Shown here piece by piece: positions 1-8,941 of a stretch of 64,000 bases of DNA. Position 1 is the first letter of the stretch; each line of letters begins with the position of its first letter. The DNA is taken from the NCBI GenBank assembly GCA_017517135.1, contig JAFXAK010000017.1, forward strand, positions 1-64,000, written 5' to 3'. The notes under the pieces are model-generated. The model saw only the letters and a program-made list of their open reading frames with translations, had not been told where the DNA came from and searched no databases. Source of the stretch: Clostridia bacterium. Its GTDB lineage: Bacteria; Bacillota; Clostridia; Oscillospirales; Acutalibacteraceae. The position numbers and the translations under genes are program-made.

Positions 1-1590
1 AATTACCCAATATGCAAATTCGGGCATTGTGTATTCCATAACGATTGTGTCGCCTGTTCTGATTGTTGCGGTATGGCCGGAATTGCCGTTTACCGTGAAG
101 GGCATTGAGCTTGTGTTTGCAACCTTAATATGTCTCACGGGGTTAACGGTGATTGACCATAAAGCGGAAGCAGGAATGAAATAATCATTTTCAACAGGAT
201 TATACTTTGTTGTGATTTCATAAGTGCCGCCTGCATCTGTATAAACCTCACAGTCAAACGCAACACCGCGTTTTACTTCGGCAATTTCCTCACCGTTGCA
301 ATATACGGTAAATGTGCCCTGAGGGTTATAGCTTCCGCAGTCAATAGAGAATTTATTCTGGCCTGAGCCTATTGAGCTTTTTACTGTAGGAGTAAATTCA
401 ACATCCTTGAAAACAATTTTGATATAAGCTTCGGTTCCTGTGTAATTTGTATTTGTATAATTGAGAACAGTTACCTTATATACTTTTCCGTTTTCAGCAG
501 GAGAATTTGCATCTTCAATTGAGCGTACAGAGGGCGTGGGATAGTTGAGAGCTCCACCCTCAACATAAGACAACACATCTCTCATCATTGTTCCGGGAGC
601 AACTTCATATTCAAAAGCATCATCAACTGTTGTTCCCTTATAATCTTCCCCGAAAGAAATGGGAAGAGCATTAACTGTTACAGGAATATTAAACGAATAC
701 GTGAGTGCAACTTCTGCTTCATAAGGTGTAAAAACCACGGGAACATTATTCAAGCCAACAGTAGGAACCCAATCCTTTACATTATCAGCAACCGAAAAAA
801 CTCCTTCAACTATTGTTTCTGTTCCTTTTATTACTGCTTTACCACCGTTAATCTTTACATCTTTCCATGTAAGATTTTCATCATAGACAAAATCAGAAAT
901 AGTCGGATTTTCAAGAATTTCTGTTTCGGGAACATCACTTGCTATTTTTACATAAACCTGTACTGTCGTTTTTTCATATCCGACAGGCACAAATATAGCT
1001 TCATAGTATCCGCTCTCGTTTATCACTGTATCAGGATTACTCCATTCCCAGCTTCTTGCGGCAATCTTTGCTTCATCAGCATTGTATGGATTAACCATTT
1101 TTCCGCCTGAAAGAATTGAGGTTGAAAGCTTTGCTCCTGCTTCAACCTCTGAGGCAACAAGAGGATCATTTTCAGCATCAACAAAAACAGGTGTAGTTTT
1201 GCTGACAGTATAAGTTACATAGCGACATCTTTTATATTCAAAACCTGAATATAAAGTTGTGTCGTCGGGAATAAACTTAATGTCCGCTCTTTGTGTTCCT
1301 GTTGATGTAGGAACCGTATTCATATCTACAGGCTCAAAATGCCCGGGAACTGTTTCGCCGTTATATTGCACTTCGCCACCTGAAAAAGATATAGCATCGC
1401 CAACTTTTTGCCCAAAATAAATTGCACCATTATTTATATATTCTGCAGTTGGATATGTAACAATATTTGATGTTGTTAATGTAATTGTTTCTGCAGCAAA
1501 ACAAAACATTGCTGATGGTAATAGAATAATAAAACTTAAACAAATTGACAACAATTGCTTGATATGATTCTTTTTGCTACTTTTTATCAT
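1..1590 (-). CDS. Exported surface protein with Ig-like/glue-type repeats (3' end outside window)
   Basis: An open frame runs from about 1590 to the left edge without a stop, so the C-terminus is missing. It starts with a signal peptide (MIKSSKKN, then a hydrophobic run ending in FCFA) and continues with repeated modules in which a Trp/Ser-rich segment is followed by a 'FTP' or 'FVP' strand and an alternating 'VxVxV' strand. Such modules are typical of clostridial cell-surface or adhesin proteins. A GAGAGG ribosome binding site fits the ATG at 1590 (9 nt) better than the ATG at 1596 (3 nt). No enzymatic motif is visible in this part. A C-terminal anchor such as SLH or dockerin would lie outside the window. 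Export is well supported; function is unknown. Confidence 0.8.
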   Translation of the reverse strand, partial: MIKSSKKNHIKQLLSICLSFIILLPSAMFCFAAETITLTTSNIVTYPTAEYINNGAIYFGQKVGDAISFSGGEVQYNGETVPGHFEPVDMNTVPTSTGTQRADIKFIPDDTTLYSGFEYKRCRYVTYTVSKTTPVFVDAENDPLVASEVEAGAKLSTSILSGGKMVNPYNADEAKIAARSWEWSNPDTVINESGYYEAIFVPVGYEKTTVQVYVKIASDVPETEILENPTISDFVYDENLTWKDVKINGGKAVIKGTETIVEGVFSVADNVKDWVPTVGLNNVPVVFTPYEAEVALTYSFNIPVTVNALPISFGEDYKGTTVDDAFEYEVAPGTMMRDVLSYVEGGALNYPTPSVRSIEDANSPAENGKVYKVTVLNYTNTNYTGTEAYIKIVFKDVEFTPTVKSSIGSGQNKFSIDCGSYNPQGTFTVYCNGEEIAEVKRGVAFDCEVYTDAGGTYEITTKYNPVENDYFIPASALWSITVNPVRHIKVANTSSMPFTVNGNSGHTATIRTGDTIVMEYTMPEFAYWVI

Positions 1591-1769
1591 AAACATATTC
1601 CTCTCAAAATAAAATATCAATATTAAATTGCAAAAACAACTTGCTCTGCTCAAATATACCTATATATTTGATTATATATTTTAACTCCTCCTTTTCAGTT
1701 TTCTGTTTTTTCACAATATACTTAGCCGGCTATACAAACCATTATAGTCAAATTTTGAGTAATGTCAAT

Positions 1770-1784
1770 AGACAATAATTGTCT
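1770..1784. promoter_or_regulatory. 15-bp palindrome, candidate operator of the XRE gene
   Basis: AGACAAT-A-ATTGTCT is a perfect inverted repeat lying 36 nt before the ATG of the small XRE gene, where a promoter would be expected. XRE repressors commonly bind such palindromes next to their own promoter. Autoregulation is inference. Confidence 0.45.
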
Positions 1785-1820
1785 GTGCTATATTTAACAA
1801 AAACTGAAAGGAAAATTTTT

Positions 1821-2024
1821 ATGCAATTTCATGAAAGGTTAAGAAATGAAAGAGAAGACAGAGATATGACTCAAACAGACTTGGGGAATGCACTATTTAT
1901 GTCACAACGAAAAATATCCCGTTTGGAATGTAAAGCTACAGAACCAACAACGGATGAAATCATTGCATTTTGCAAATTTTTTAATAAGTCTGCAGATTAT
2001 ATGTTAGGACTTACAAATGAATAA
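1821..2024 (+). CDS. Small XRE-family helix-turn-helix regulator
   Basis: A 67-residue protein made almost entirely of one XRE/Cro-C1 DNA-binding domain. The helix-turn-helix covers roughly residues 12-35 (MTQTDLGNALFMSQRKISRLE), and the end (FFNKSADYMLGL) matches the usual closing helix of the family. The ATG at 1821 is preceded by GAAAGGA; the frame opens slightly upstream at a TTG, but that codon lies inside the palindrome and has no ribosome binding site. There is no sensor domain, so it probably acts as a simple repressor of itself or a neighbour. A strong terminator follows at once, so it is monocistronic. It diverges from the surface-protein gene to its left and may share that control region. 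Confidence 0.85.
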   Translation: MQFHERLRNEREDRDMTQTDLGNALFMSQRKISRLECKATEPTTDEIIAFCKFFNKSADYMLGLTNE

Positions 2025-2034
2025 ATACTTTTGT

Positions 2035-2069
2035 AACACTGCCGTTATAGGCAGTGTTTTTGTTTTTTC
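2035..2069 (+). terminator. Rho-independent terminator of the XRE gene
   Basis: A 9-bp stem AACACTGCC/GGCAGTGTT with a 6-nt loop is followed by a T-rich tract (TTTGTTTTTT). Confidence 0.9.
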
Positions 2070-2150
2070 AAACAATAATACATAAAAAATGAACGTTAAT
2101 GTGCTCACCTATACATCTAATATCATTCAAAACCTTTTATTTATCAAATA

Positions 2151-2213
2151 TGCCACATGGAGTAAAATTATATACTCCATGTGGCAGAGAAAGAGTCTAA
2201 AAGACTCCTTCTC
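2151..2213 (-). terminator. Paired hairpins downstream of the dockerin-protein gene
   Basis: Two hairpins follow the stop of the minus-strand gene. The nearer one (2187-2213) pairs GAGAA-GAGTC with one mismatch; the farther one is a perfect 14-bp stem (2151-2164 with 2173-2186, TGCCACATGGAGTA). No long T-tract follows on the minus strand, so they may stabilise the 3' end rather than act as a classic terminator. Confidence 0.55.
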
Positions 2214-2224
2214 TTATTTTTAAT

Positions 2225-5200
2225 TTAGGGAAGAAGATCAACATCTTCCATGGTTATTGTGCCATTACCGTCTACATCAGCTGCCAAAAATGCCAGTGTA
2301 TCTTCTTCAATAACTGTAGTATCAAATCCTGTTGCATGATCTTCGATTGTCCACAGTTCTTCGTTAGAAACAGTTCCATCACCATCTAAATCACCAAACA
2401 CAATAACTGTATAAGTTGCTATAGGTGTTGTTGATGTGCCTGCTGTGATAGTAACAGTTGAACCGGTACCAATGTAATCACCAGATTTATTACAAGTAGC
2501 AACAAATCCTGATGTTGCTGTAACTACATCAGCTAATGCTGTTGTATCTGCTGGAGCACCCAGAATAAGCATATTTGCTTCATCAATAACAACATTTAAA
2601 CCGGAAGCGGCAACAATATATGTTGCTTTAACAAGATCATTCATCTTCTTCATAAGTTCAATGCGAGCATCATTGACTTCTGTCTGAAGTGCGGTATTGC
2701 TTTCAATCAAATCATTTGCCGCATTAAGTGCAAGCTCGAAAGCTGCCCATGATTCTGCGGTATATGCTGCTTCAATTAAATCTTCTGCTTCATCAACAAG
2801 ATTAATTAATTGTGTCTTGTTTGTTGTTTTCTGAATAAGGCGAGCGCCCCAAAGGTTAAGCTGCTGAGTTGCATAAACAAGGTCAAATACGGGGATTGAG
2901 GGAGCTACAAATGTATCTTCTTCACCCTCGGGAGCAACCTGTGAATTTGCAAGAGAAGCGGCTCTGTCATAAGCGTCCTCAAAACGGTCATAAGTAAAGA
3001 GGATATAGTTATCACTGTCAACTGCTTCATATTCTGCGATTTCAGCATTGAGTGCTGCAAGCTTTGCAGAATCTGTTGCCTTTGCCTTTGCATCAAGAGC
3101 TGCAACTGCGGCATTGATAGCTTCAACCTTTACATAGTAGTCGTTCTGTACGCCTTCAAGCTCTGCATCTACATCAGTAAACATCTTTTCGTGGTCGGGA
3201 TTGCCGTCTATGAGAGCAAAACCGGCAGATACTGCACCCAGATAGTTATTCCATTCTGTTGTTGCGTCATCAGCGAAATCAACTCTCTGTCTGTTTGCAT
3301 CCATTACATCACCGAGAACACCGGGAAGACCGAAATCGTTATAAATAACAATCTTATGATTTCTTGCTTCTGATGTGCCTGTTGTGGTGTTACCGAACAA
3401 GCCCTTACCCTGAACTTCAAACTGAATGTTTACATCATAAATTCCGTAAGGCTGTTCAGCATCGGGATCGGTTATTGTGGAAATATAGGGATTTACAGTA
3501 CCGTAGGTTGCACTTGTTGCGGAAGAATCGTCAATGTGAACGATAGAACCGTCAGCAGGAGCATGTGCGGCAATACCTGCGGGCAATGTACCTGTAACAA
3601 TGGCTCTCTTAACATCAACCGCACTTGTAACAAGACCGCTCTTGTTAGTAGCAAGAATTGAGAACAATGAAACATTGTAAACATCGGTTGTGTAAAGATA
3701 AGTTGAGAAGTCTTCGAAAGTTACATTGTTTGCAGTAACTTCTGCACTTGTAAGGTCATAGTTACTTGAAGCGGTGTAAAGATGTGTATAAACGGACTTA
3801 ACGAGAGGAGTACCGTTGTTGATTCTTGCACCGTCTTCATCAAGGATATAGTATGAAAGGTCAAATCTTGCTTCGGTTGCACTTGTAACGGCACCTGAAA
3901 CCGTAACATCATAATAAGCGTTTGCGGCTATCTTTGTGCCTGCAGGAACGGAAGCTGTGAGACCTGCATTGTTTGTGAGTGCTACAAGCTCAATTTCATA
4001 CATCTTATCCTGATCAATAGCAGTTGCACCAACGGGCAGCCAGCCGGAGTTAATACCGTCAGAGTAATTTGTAATTCTCATCTTGGTATCCGAGGGCACG
4101 GAACCTGATGTGCAGTTAATTCTGCTTGCAAGGTCAATTTCAAGGTCACCGAGGCTCTGAGGATCAGCAAGCCCCATCAGCATAACAACAAGATTAAGAG
4201 TTGTTTCCTGAAGCTCGGGACGCTGAGCAAGAGATTTCAGAAGACCGCTTATAATATCGTTTGCATTTGAAACGGGATTAATAATGTCTTCAAAGACTGT
4301 AATTTCATTGAGGTCAACAATACCTTCCTTGTTGCCGTTTGAATCAGTTACATAGAATGCCGTATTGAGAACACCGCCTACGAAATCAATAAGAACATCG
4401 CGAAGAGGAGCATTAAGTGCACCGCCCTCGATGTGGTCAAAGAATACGAAGAGACCGTTTATATCCATTGCAAATACGGTATCAAAAATGTAATTGATAA
4501 GGGATTTAACAGTAAGGTCAGTGGCTGTACCGTTACCGTTATTGAACATTGCCGTGTAATTTATCCATTCCTTGGGAATAAACTGCCAGAAAATAGCATC
4601 AAGCTTATCCCAACCGTTTTCTGCCTCATCAAATTCGGCATCATCAAAGAGACCGTTTATATAAGGCATACACCAGTCAATAAATGCAGAGATAAATTCA
4701 TCAGCAGTGGAGCTTATGGGGCAGTTGAGACCGAGATTGGCGTTAAGATAATAGCAAGCTATATCCGCACCCATTTCGATAACAGCATCACGGTACTGAG
4801 CTGATGTTGTACCGGAAGGCATATCGGGATAGTTTGCTTCGGGAATAAATCTTATAACAAGCTCACGAAGGCCTTCGTATGCTATCTTTTCCATTGTATC
4901 GCCCACCTCAAAATCGAGGTGCTTTACAAACTGTTCAACAGCAACACGGGCAATGTAGTCACCGAGTTCCTTAAGCGAATACTGGGAAACATTCTCAACC
5001 TCGCCGCCGGCTTCGATAATCGTTCTGAGAAGACCGACAAGATTATCTGTCAATGTCTGAACATTGGTTTTGCCCAGTTGAGCACCCTCAGCATTGCTGA
5101 GCCAATCAAACTGGTCGGGAAGAAGCATTTCATCAACAGCATGCTTTAATACATCGTTGATCTGCTCCATAAGTCCGAGGTCTTCGTCAAACTCATATCT

Positions 5201-6085
5201 TGTGATAACATAGTTAACATCAATGAGCTGATAAAGCTCGCCGCCGTCTGCCTGATTGGATTCAACAGCTTCTCTTATAACGGTTTTAAGGTCACCGTTC
5301 AATACAGGGATAATAAATGCATTAAGAGCTTCATAAATACCTTCTTCGATTATGCTGTAAGCAGAATCGCTTTCGATATTTACTTCAAAGCCTTCCATAA
5401 CACCTTCAAAGCCCATAATTTCTGTTCTGTTGCCTGCAAGCTGATTATCGCAAAGGAACTGAACAAAGTAATCAAGGGTGGGGTTATCAGGCATTGTTTC
5501 ATCATTTACAGGGTGAATAAGATCCCAGATAAGTTCATCAAGCCAACCGTTGAAATCGTCGATAATCATACGGAATTCGGGAGGCAGGAAACCGTGAACA
5601 ATACCCCAGTTGAAATCATCCTCAAACATTCCGAGGAGTGTGGGAGCACAGTTTGAAAGATAAGTAACAAGACTTGCTATAACATCAAGGTCTGTTTTAT
5701 CTGCAGATGCTCTTCTTACAGAAGCAATAGCAGATCTGTTGTTTTCAAGCACAACAAGGTCACCGACAGTAAGGCTTCCGAAAAGCCAGTTGCCTGTAAT
5801 GTCGTAAATAGAATCAAGGGCTGCATCAATGGATGTTAAATCTATTGTGCCGATAACGGGGATATCAAGCAGGATATCCTCTTTTTCAAGCATATCGTCA
5901 AGGTCATCAAGAATAAGCGATGCCTTCTGTGCGCTTGTCAATTCAGCTTTATCAATAGTGTTATACTGTCCTGTGATTGCATTGTCGAGATAAGGGCTGT
6001 AAGCAGCCGTAGCGGCAACGGAAACACTTCCGAATACCATAACAACCGATAAAAGAACAGCCATCATTTTTTTGAACTTCTTCAT
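2225..6085 (-). CDS. Large exported protein with FIVAR module and C-terminal dockerin-like domain
   Basis: A 1286-residue protein with a signal peptide (residues 1-28, ending VAATAA). The long middle region has no catalytic motif I recognise. Around residues 1090-1150 there is a helical FIVAR-type module (YTAESWAAFELAL signature). The last ~58 residues hold two EF-hand-like calcium loops, DLDGDGTVSNEE and DVDGNGTITMED, as in type I dockerins, although the intervening helix is shorter than usual. The family role is attachment to cohesin-bearing scaffolds, so this is probably a cell-surface or cellulosome-like component; no cohesin or scaffoldin is in the window. The start is fixed by AATGGAGGA before the ATG. 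A structured leader with a short upstream ORF precedes it. Confidence 0.85.
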   Translation of the reverse strand: MKKFKKMMAVLLSVVMVFGSVSVAATAAYSPYLDNAITGQYNTIDKAELTSAQKASLILDDLDDMLEKEDILLDIPVIGTIDLTSIDAALDSIYDITGNWLFGSLTVGDLVVLENNRSAIASVRRASADKTDLDVIASLVTYLSNCAPTLLGMFEDDFNWGIVHGFLPPEFRMIIDDFNGWLDELIWDLIHPVNDETMPDNPTLDYFVQFLCDNQLAGNRTEIMGFEGVMEGFEVNIESDSAYSIIEEGIYEALNAFIIPVLNGDLKTVIREAVESNQADGGELYQLIDVNYVITRYEFDEDLGLMEQINDVLKHAVDEMLLPDQFDWLSNAEGAQLGKTNVQTLTDNLVGLLRTIIEAGGEVENVSQYSLKELGDYIARVAVEQFVKHLDFEVGDTMEKIAYEGLRELVIRFIPEANYPDMPSGTTSAQYRDAVIEMGADIACYYLNANLGLNCPISSTADEFISAFIDWCMPYINGLFDDAEFDEAENGWDKLDAIFWQFIPKEWINYTAMFNNGNGTATDLTVKSLINYIFDTVFAMDINGLFVFFDHIEGGALNAPLRDVLIDFVGGVLNTAFYVTDSNGNKEGIVDLNEITVFEDIINPVSNANDIISGLLKSLAQRPELQETTLNLVVMLMGLADPQSLGDLEIDLASRINCTSGSVPSDTKMRITNYSDGINSGWLPVGATAIDQDKMYEIELVALTNNAGLTASVPAGTKIAANAYYDVTVSGAVTSATEARFDLSYYILDEDGARINNGTPLVKSVYTHLYTASSNYDLTSAEVTANNVTFEDFSTYLYTTDVYNVSLFSILATNKSGLVTSAVDVKRAIVTGTLPAGIAAHAPADGSIVHIDDSSATSATYGTVNPYISTITDPDAEQPYGIYDVNIQFEVQGKGLFGNTTTGTSEARNHKIVIYNDFGLPGVLGDVMDANRQRVDFADDATTEWNNYLGAVSAGFALIDGNPDHEKMFTDVDAELEGVQNDYYVKVEAINAAVAALDAKAKATDSAKLAALNAEIAEYEAVDSDNYILFTYDRFEDAYDRAASLANSQVAPEGEEDTFVAPSIPVFDLVYATQQLNLWGARLIQKTTNKTQLINLVDEAEDLIEAAYTAESWAAFELALNAANDLIESNTALQTEVNDARIELMKKMNDLVKATYIVAASGLNVVIDEANMLILGAPADTTALADVVTATSGFVATCNKSGDYIGTGSTVTITAGTSTTPIATYTVIVFGDLDGDGTVSNEELWTIEDHATGFDTTVIEEDTLAFLAADVDGNGTITMEDVDLLP

Positions 6086-6182
6086 GGCATTTCCTCCATT
6101 TATTATTTTTTTCCGAAATTATAAACTGTTTTATTTTCCCCTTTCGGAGAGTTAAATTTCAACTTCATAATTTTCGGACATT

Positions 6183-6268
6183 GGGTATGGAGTTATGTGA
6201 GAACGGTCAGCGTGAGCAGGCTTTTATCAAACCATACCCTTAATCATTTTTGATATTCACCTGCCCAC
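6183..6268 (-). promoter_or_regulatory. Structured 5' leader with two interlocking helices
   Basis: On the minus-strand transcript the segments occur in the order A5' (6268-6260), B5' (6239-6232), A3' (6220-6212), B3' (6190-6183). A5'/A3' form 9 bp with one G-U (GUGGGCAGG with CCUGCUCAC) and B5'/B3' form 8 bp (GGGUAUGG with CCAUACCC). This is pseudoknot topology, or two mutually exclusive helices. A5' lies inside the upstream ORF at 6244-6285. It matches no riboswitch I can name. Confidence 0.45.
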
Positions 6269-6285
6269 TCGCACATACTTGCCAT
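6244..6285 (-). CDS. 13-codon upstream ORF in the leader of the dockerin-protein gene
   Basis: MASMCEWAGEYQK, stop TGA. It is preceded by AGGATGTGAT at 4 nt, which differs from the full anti-Shine-Dalgarno complement at one position, so translation is plausible. Its codons for Glu-Trp-Ala-Gly overlap helix strand A5' of the leader, so a ribosome here would block that helix. It sits about 160 nt upstream of the dockerin-protein ATG. Whether it is a leader peptide or chance is not known. Confidence 0.4.
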   Translation of the reverse strand: MASMCEWAGEYQK

Positions 6286-6399
6286 TGGTATCACATCCTT
6301 TCCTTAAAAAATATATCTACAAATCAAACTATATGATTCATATACGATGCATAAAAAAAGGTATAATCATACGCAGTTCAATTTATATCCCTGATATTA

Positions 6400-7143
6400 T
6401 TAGTAATTCTGAAAATCAATTTCTTCCACAAATTTATCGGCAGAAGCAACATCGTCAAGTCCGCCGTCTTTTGAGGTAAGAGTTATCATAAGAACCTTAT
6501 TATTAATACTCAGAAAATAAACATAGGAATCAAGAGCTTCACCCTCATCATTTGTCATTGCCATTGCAAAGCGTTTCATCGGAATATCTTTAATTGTTAT
6601 ATCTTCTATATTGCTTTCGGCTATACCTGAAGCTTCTGCAACCTTATATGTATCGGCAACATAAGCATCAAAGTCTTTTACAACTTTTGTTTTATCCATT
6701 ATATTGAACTGTATGGTTCCTTGCTTATTTTCAAGCAGAGGAGCATTACCATCGGTTTTTACTTCAAAATCTTCAGGAATTTCAAGACTGTAATCAGGGG
6801 CAATTATTTTGTTATCTGTTACAGTCACAGGCTCTTCGTTAACAGTAGTTTCTTCCGCCGGAGTTTCGTTAGTGAAAATTTCAGTTGTTTCGCTTTCAAT
6901 TTTCTCTGTTACGGTATCTGAAACTTCAGAGGTACTTTGTTCTTCCAAAGTGCTCGTTTCAACACTGCCGACAGTTTCGGAAACAGTTTCACTTGTTTCT
7001 TCCGATTCCGTTGTTTGGAAAGCATTTTCTTCTGTTAAGGTAGTTTCCTCTGATAAGGTTGTTTCTTCATTTTCTGTTGCCCTGCAAGAAACAAAAACAA
7101 AAACCAAACTTAAAATCAATAAAAGTACAGTTGCTTTTTTCAC
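6400..7143 (-). CDS. Lipoprotein with Thr/Glu-rich linker and PsbP-like C-terminal domain
   Basis: A 247-residue predicted lipoprotein. The signal peptide ends in a lipobox (VFVSC, Cys about residue 20). Residues 21-100 are a low-complexity linker of ETT/EET/TVSE units that would hold the domain away from the membrane. The C-terminal ~140 residues (from DYSLEIPEDF) alternate strand and helix like PsbP/Mog1-type folds found in small bacterial lipoproteins; this fold call is tentative. GTG start with AAAGGAGGA 6-7 nt upstream. It is transcribed toward the dockerin protein, with a 314-bp leader between. A similar linker occurs in the lipoprotein at 60244-60843, but the C-terminal domains differ. 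Confidence 0.75.
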   Translation of the reverse strand: MKKATVLLLILSLVFVFVSCRATENEETTLSEETTLTEENAFQTTESEETSETVSETVGSVETSTLEEQSTSEVSDTVTEKIESETTEIFTNETPAEETTVNEEPVTVTDNKIIAPDYSLEIPEDFEVKTDGNAPLLENKQGTIQFNIMDKTKVVKDFDAYVADTYKVAEASGIAESNIEDITIKDIPMKRFAMAMTNDEGEALDSYVYFLSINNKVLMITLTSKDGGLDDVASADKFVEEIDFQNY

Positions 7144-7252
7144 TTCTAATCCTCCTTTTATATCTTTATTCTAAAGATATTAATTTCTTAACAATTTTTC
7201 AATAATTTATGACAAGTGCAGAAAAATTGGGAATAAATGTAGGAACATTTTG

Positions 7253-7307
7253 CAAAAAAAAGAGAACAACTCCCGTAATCAGCCTAAAAACTGAATACGG
7301 GAGTTGT
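7253..7307 (-). terminator. Terminator of the agrA-agrC-xre operon
   Basis: A perfect 12-bp stem (ACAACTCCCGTA/TACGGGAGTTGT, 7266-7307) is followed on the minus strand by TTCTCTTTTTTTT. Confidence 0.93.
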
Positions 7308-7320
7308 GTCTGTTTTACTT

Positions 7321-7632
7321 TTATTTGTCGGGGAATGAATCAATTATTTTTGATATTATTTCTTTATTCTCTTCCGATTTTCTGTTGAGTTTCTCTGCAA
7401 TTTCACTGTCAACAGAATACACACTTCCGTCAATAAGATAAGATGGATTGACATTAAGCGCAGAACATATATCAAGAAATATCGAGAAGCTGGGTGCCGC
7501 TTTGCCGTTTTCAATATTTGACAGATGATTGTTTGAAATATTGATTTTTGCTGCAAGCTCTTTTTGTCTTATTCCAAGTTCTCTTCTTCGTCTGTATACT
7601 CTTTTCCCGAAAGACTTAAGTTTGTATGCCAT
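7321..7632 (-). CDS. XRE-family regulator, last gene of the agr operon
   Basis: A 103-residue protein with an N-terminal XRE helix-turn-helix (residues ~8-62; core RQKELAAKINISNNHLSNIE) and a 40-residue acidic/basic helical tail (SEIAEKLNRKSEENKEIISK). Its first codons overlap the end of the kinase gene by 17 nt, and AAAGGAAAGAG lies before the ATG, so it is translationally linked to agrC and ends at the operon terminator. A helix-turn-helix regulator as third member of an Agr two-component operon is not part of the classical staphylococcal arrangement. It may add a second output or damp the circuit; that is inference. Confidence 0.85.
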   Translation of the reverse strand: MAYKLKSFGKRVYRRRRELGIRQKELAAKINISNNHLSNIENGKAAPSFSIFLDICSALNVNPSYLIDGSVYSVDSEIAEKLNRKSEENKEIISKIIDSFPDK

Positions 7633-8941
7633 TGTTGCTCTTTCCTTTTCTATGCTGTATTGGAATTGCTATATCTGTTTCAAAAATCTTACTTTCGCTG
7701 TTATATTTCCAATCATATAAGGCATCATATTTTTTTATTATTTTTTTCACTATATTAAGCCCCAATCCGTGATATACCTTATTTGCTTTTGATGTTATAA
7801 GTTTATTCCCGATAGTTTCAGGCGGAGTTGTACAAGTATTTCGTATAATTACTCCGTCATATCTGCTGTTTTTTGAAAACACATACAATTCAATTTCTGA
7901 ATTTTCTGATTTTTCTGCCGCATCAACAGAATTATCAAGTAAATTGTTTAGCAATGTAGATAAATCCACATCATTGATGTAACTTAAATTTGCAAGTTTA
8001 ACCGAAGGAGTAAATTTTATTCCTTTTTTATCGCAAATTGATATGTATTTGCTGACAATGAGATTCAGCATTTTATTATCACTTATTCCGACATATGATA
8101 TATTTTCAACATCTGAAATTAACCTGTCAAGATATTTATGTGTTTCTTCAATGTCGTCAATATACCTAACCTGCAGTAAATGATTCTTTATGTCATGAGA
8201 AAAATGCCTGATTTCATCATTTGTCTGTTCAATTACTTCAAAATACTTTTTATCAAGCTCTTGTTGAAAAGTAATAGCCTTGAGATCATACAGTTCATCA
8301 AGATTTTTTTGAGCTCGCTCGTAAATGATGAAAACTATAATATTGGCAAATAAAAGTAATATTGAAACTACTGATATAAAAATGCTCACTAAATCAGATA
8401 TATCATTATCACTGGCAATATAACTAAACAAAAAAATAGTAATAACACTTGTCAACGGAAACAAAAATAGTATCCAAAAAAAGCGATCATTCTTTTCGTT
8501 AGTCTTTTTGTTAGCAAAAAAGCGTTTAATGGCTAACATAACAGCAAAATATAATAATTTACTGGATACAACAACAAATACATAAGCATTAATATTTGAA
8601 TGCATTGCATTAAAATCGTCAAAAAGAAAAGTACAAAAACTTATTGCCGGCAATTCCGTTGCAGACATAATTCCCATAAATATAATTGAATGAAATATGG
8701 CATTTTTTAATTTAGCATCAAATATTTTACTAAAAATCAGCGTATACATTGAAAGCATTGCAATAAAATTTAAATTGCTTATTTCAATCTGATACACAAA
8801 AAACAAAATGGTAATTACAAAAATGACTGAGAGAATTCTTATTTTTCGCGGTTTACTGCTATAAAAAAGATTATTTGCGTAATTATACAACAACAACGCT
8901 TCAAAACAATACATTAAAAAATCAATACATATTTTATACAT
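7616..8941 (-). CDS. agrC: AgrC-like sensor histidine kinase
   Basis: A polytopic N-terminal half (about six membrane helices, residues ~10-215) precedes a cytoplasmic kinase of the HPK10/AgrC class. The phospho-acceptor is in RHFSHDIKNH, the N-box in LLNNLLDNSVDAAE and the G-box in GLGLNIVKKI. Known role of the family: binding of a cyclic autoinducing peptide to the membrane domain and phosphotransfer to a LytTR regulator. The frame opens at a TTG at 8959, but the ATG at 8941 has GAGGG 8-9 nt upstream inside the end of agrA and is the better start. It overlaps agrA and the downstream xre, so all three are coupled. Confidence 0.9.
   Translation of the reverse strand: MYKICIDFLMYCFEALLLYNYANNLFYSSKPRKIRILSVIFVITILFFVYQIEISNLNFIAMLSMYTLIFSKIFDAKLKNAIFHSIIFMGIMSATELPAISFCTFLFDDFNAMHSNINAYVFVVVSSKLLYFAVMLAIKRFFANKKTNEKNDRFFWILFLFPLTSVITIFLFSYIASDNDISDLVSIFISVVSILLLFANIIVFIIYERAQKNLDELYDLKAITFQQELDKKYFEVIEQTNDEIRHFSHDIKNHLLQVRYIDDIEETHKYLDRLISDVENISYVGISDNKMLNLIVSKYISICDKKGIKFTPSVKLANLSYINDVDLSTLLNNLLDNSVDAAEKSENSEIELYVFSKNSRYDGVIIRNTCTTPPETIGNKLITSKANKVYHGLGLNIVKKIIKKYDALYDWKYNSESKIFETDIAIPIQHRKGKSNNGIQT

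Noticed and set aside
4433-5149. Plus-strand frames inside the dockerin-protein gene
   Set aside because: They are antisense to a clear signal-peptide-bearing protein and have no family resemblance.
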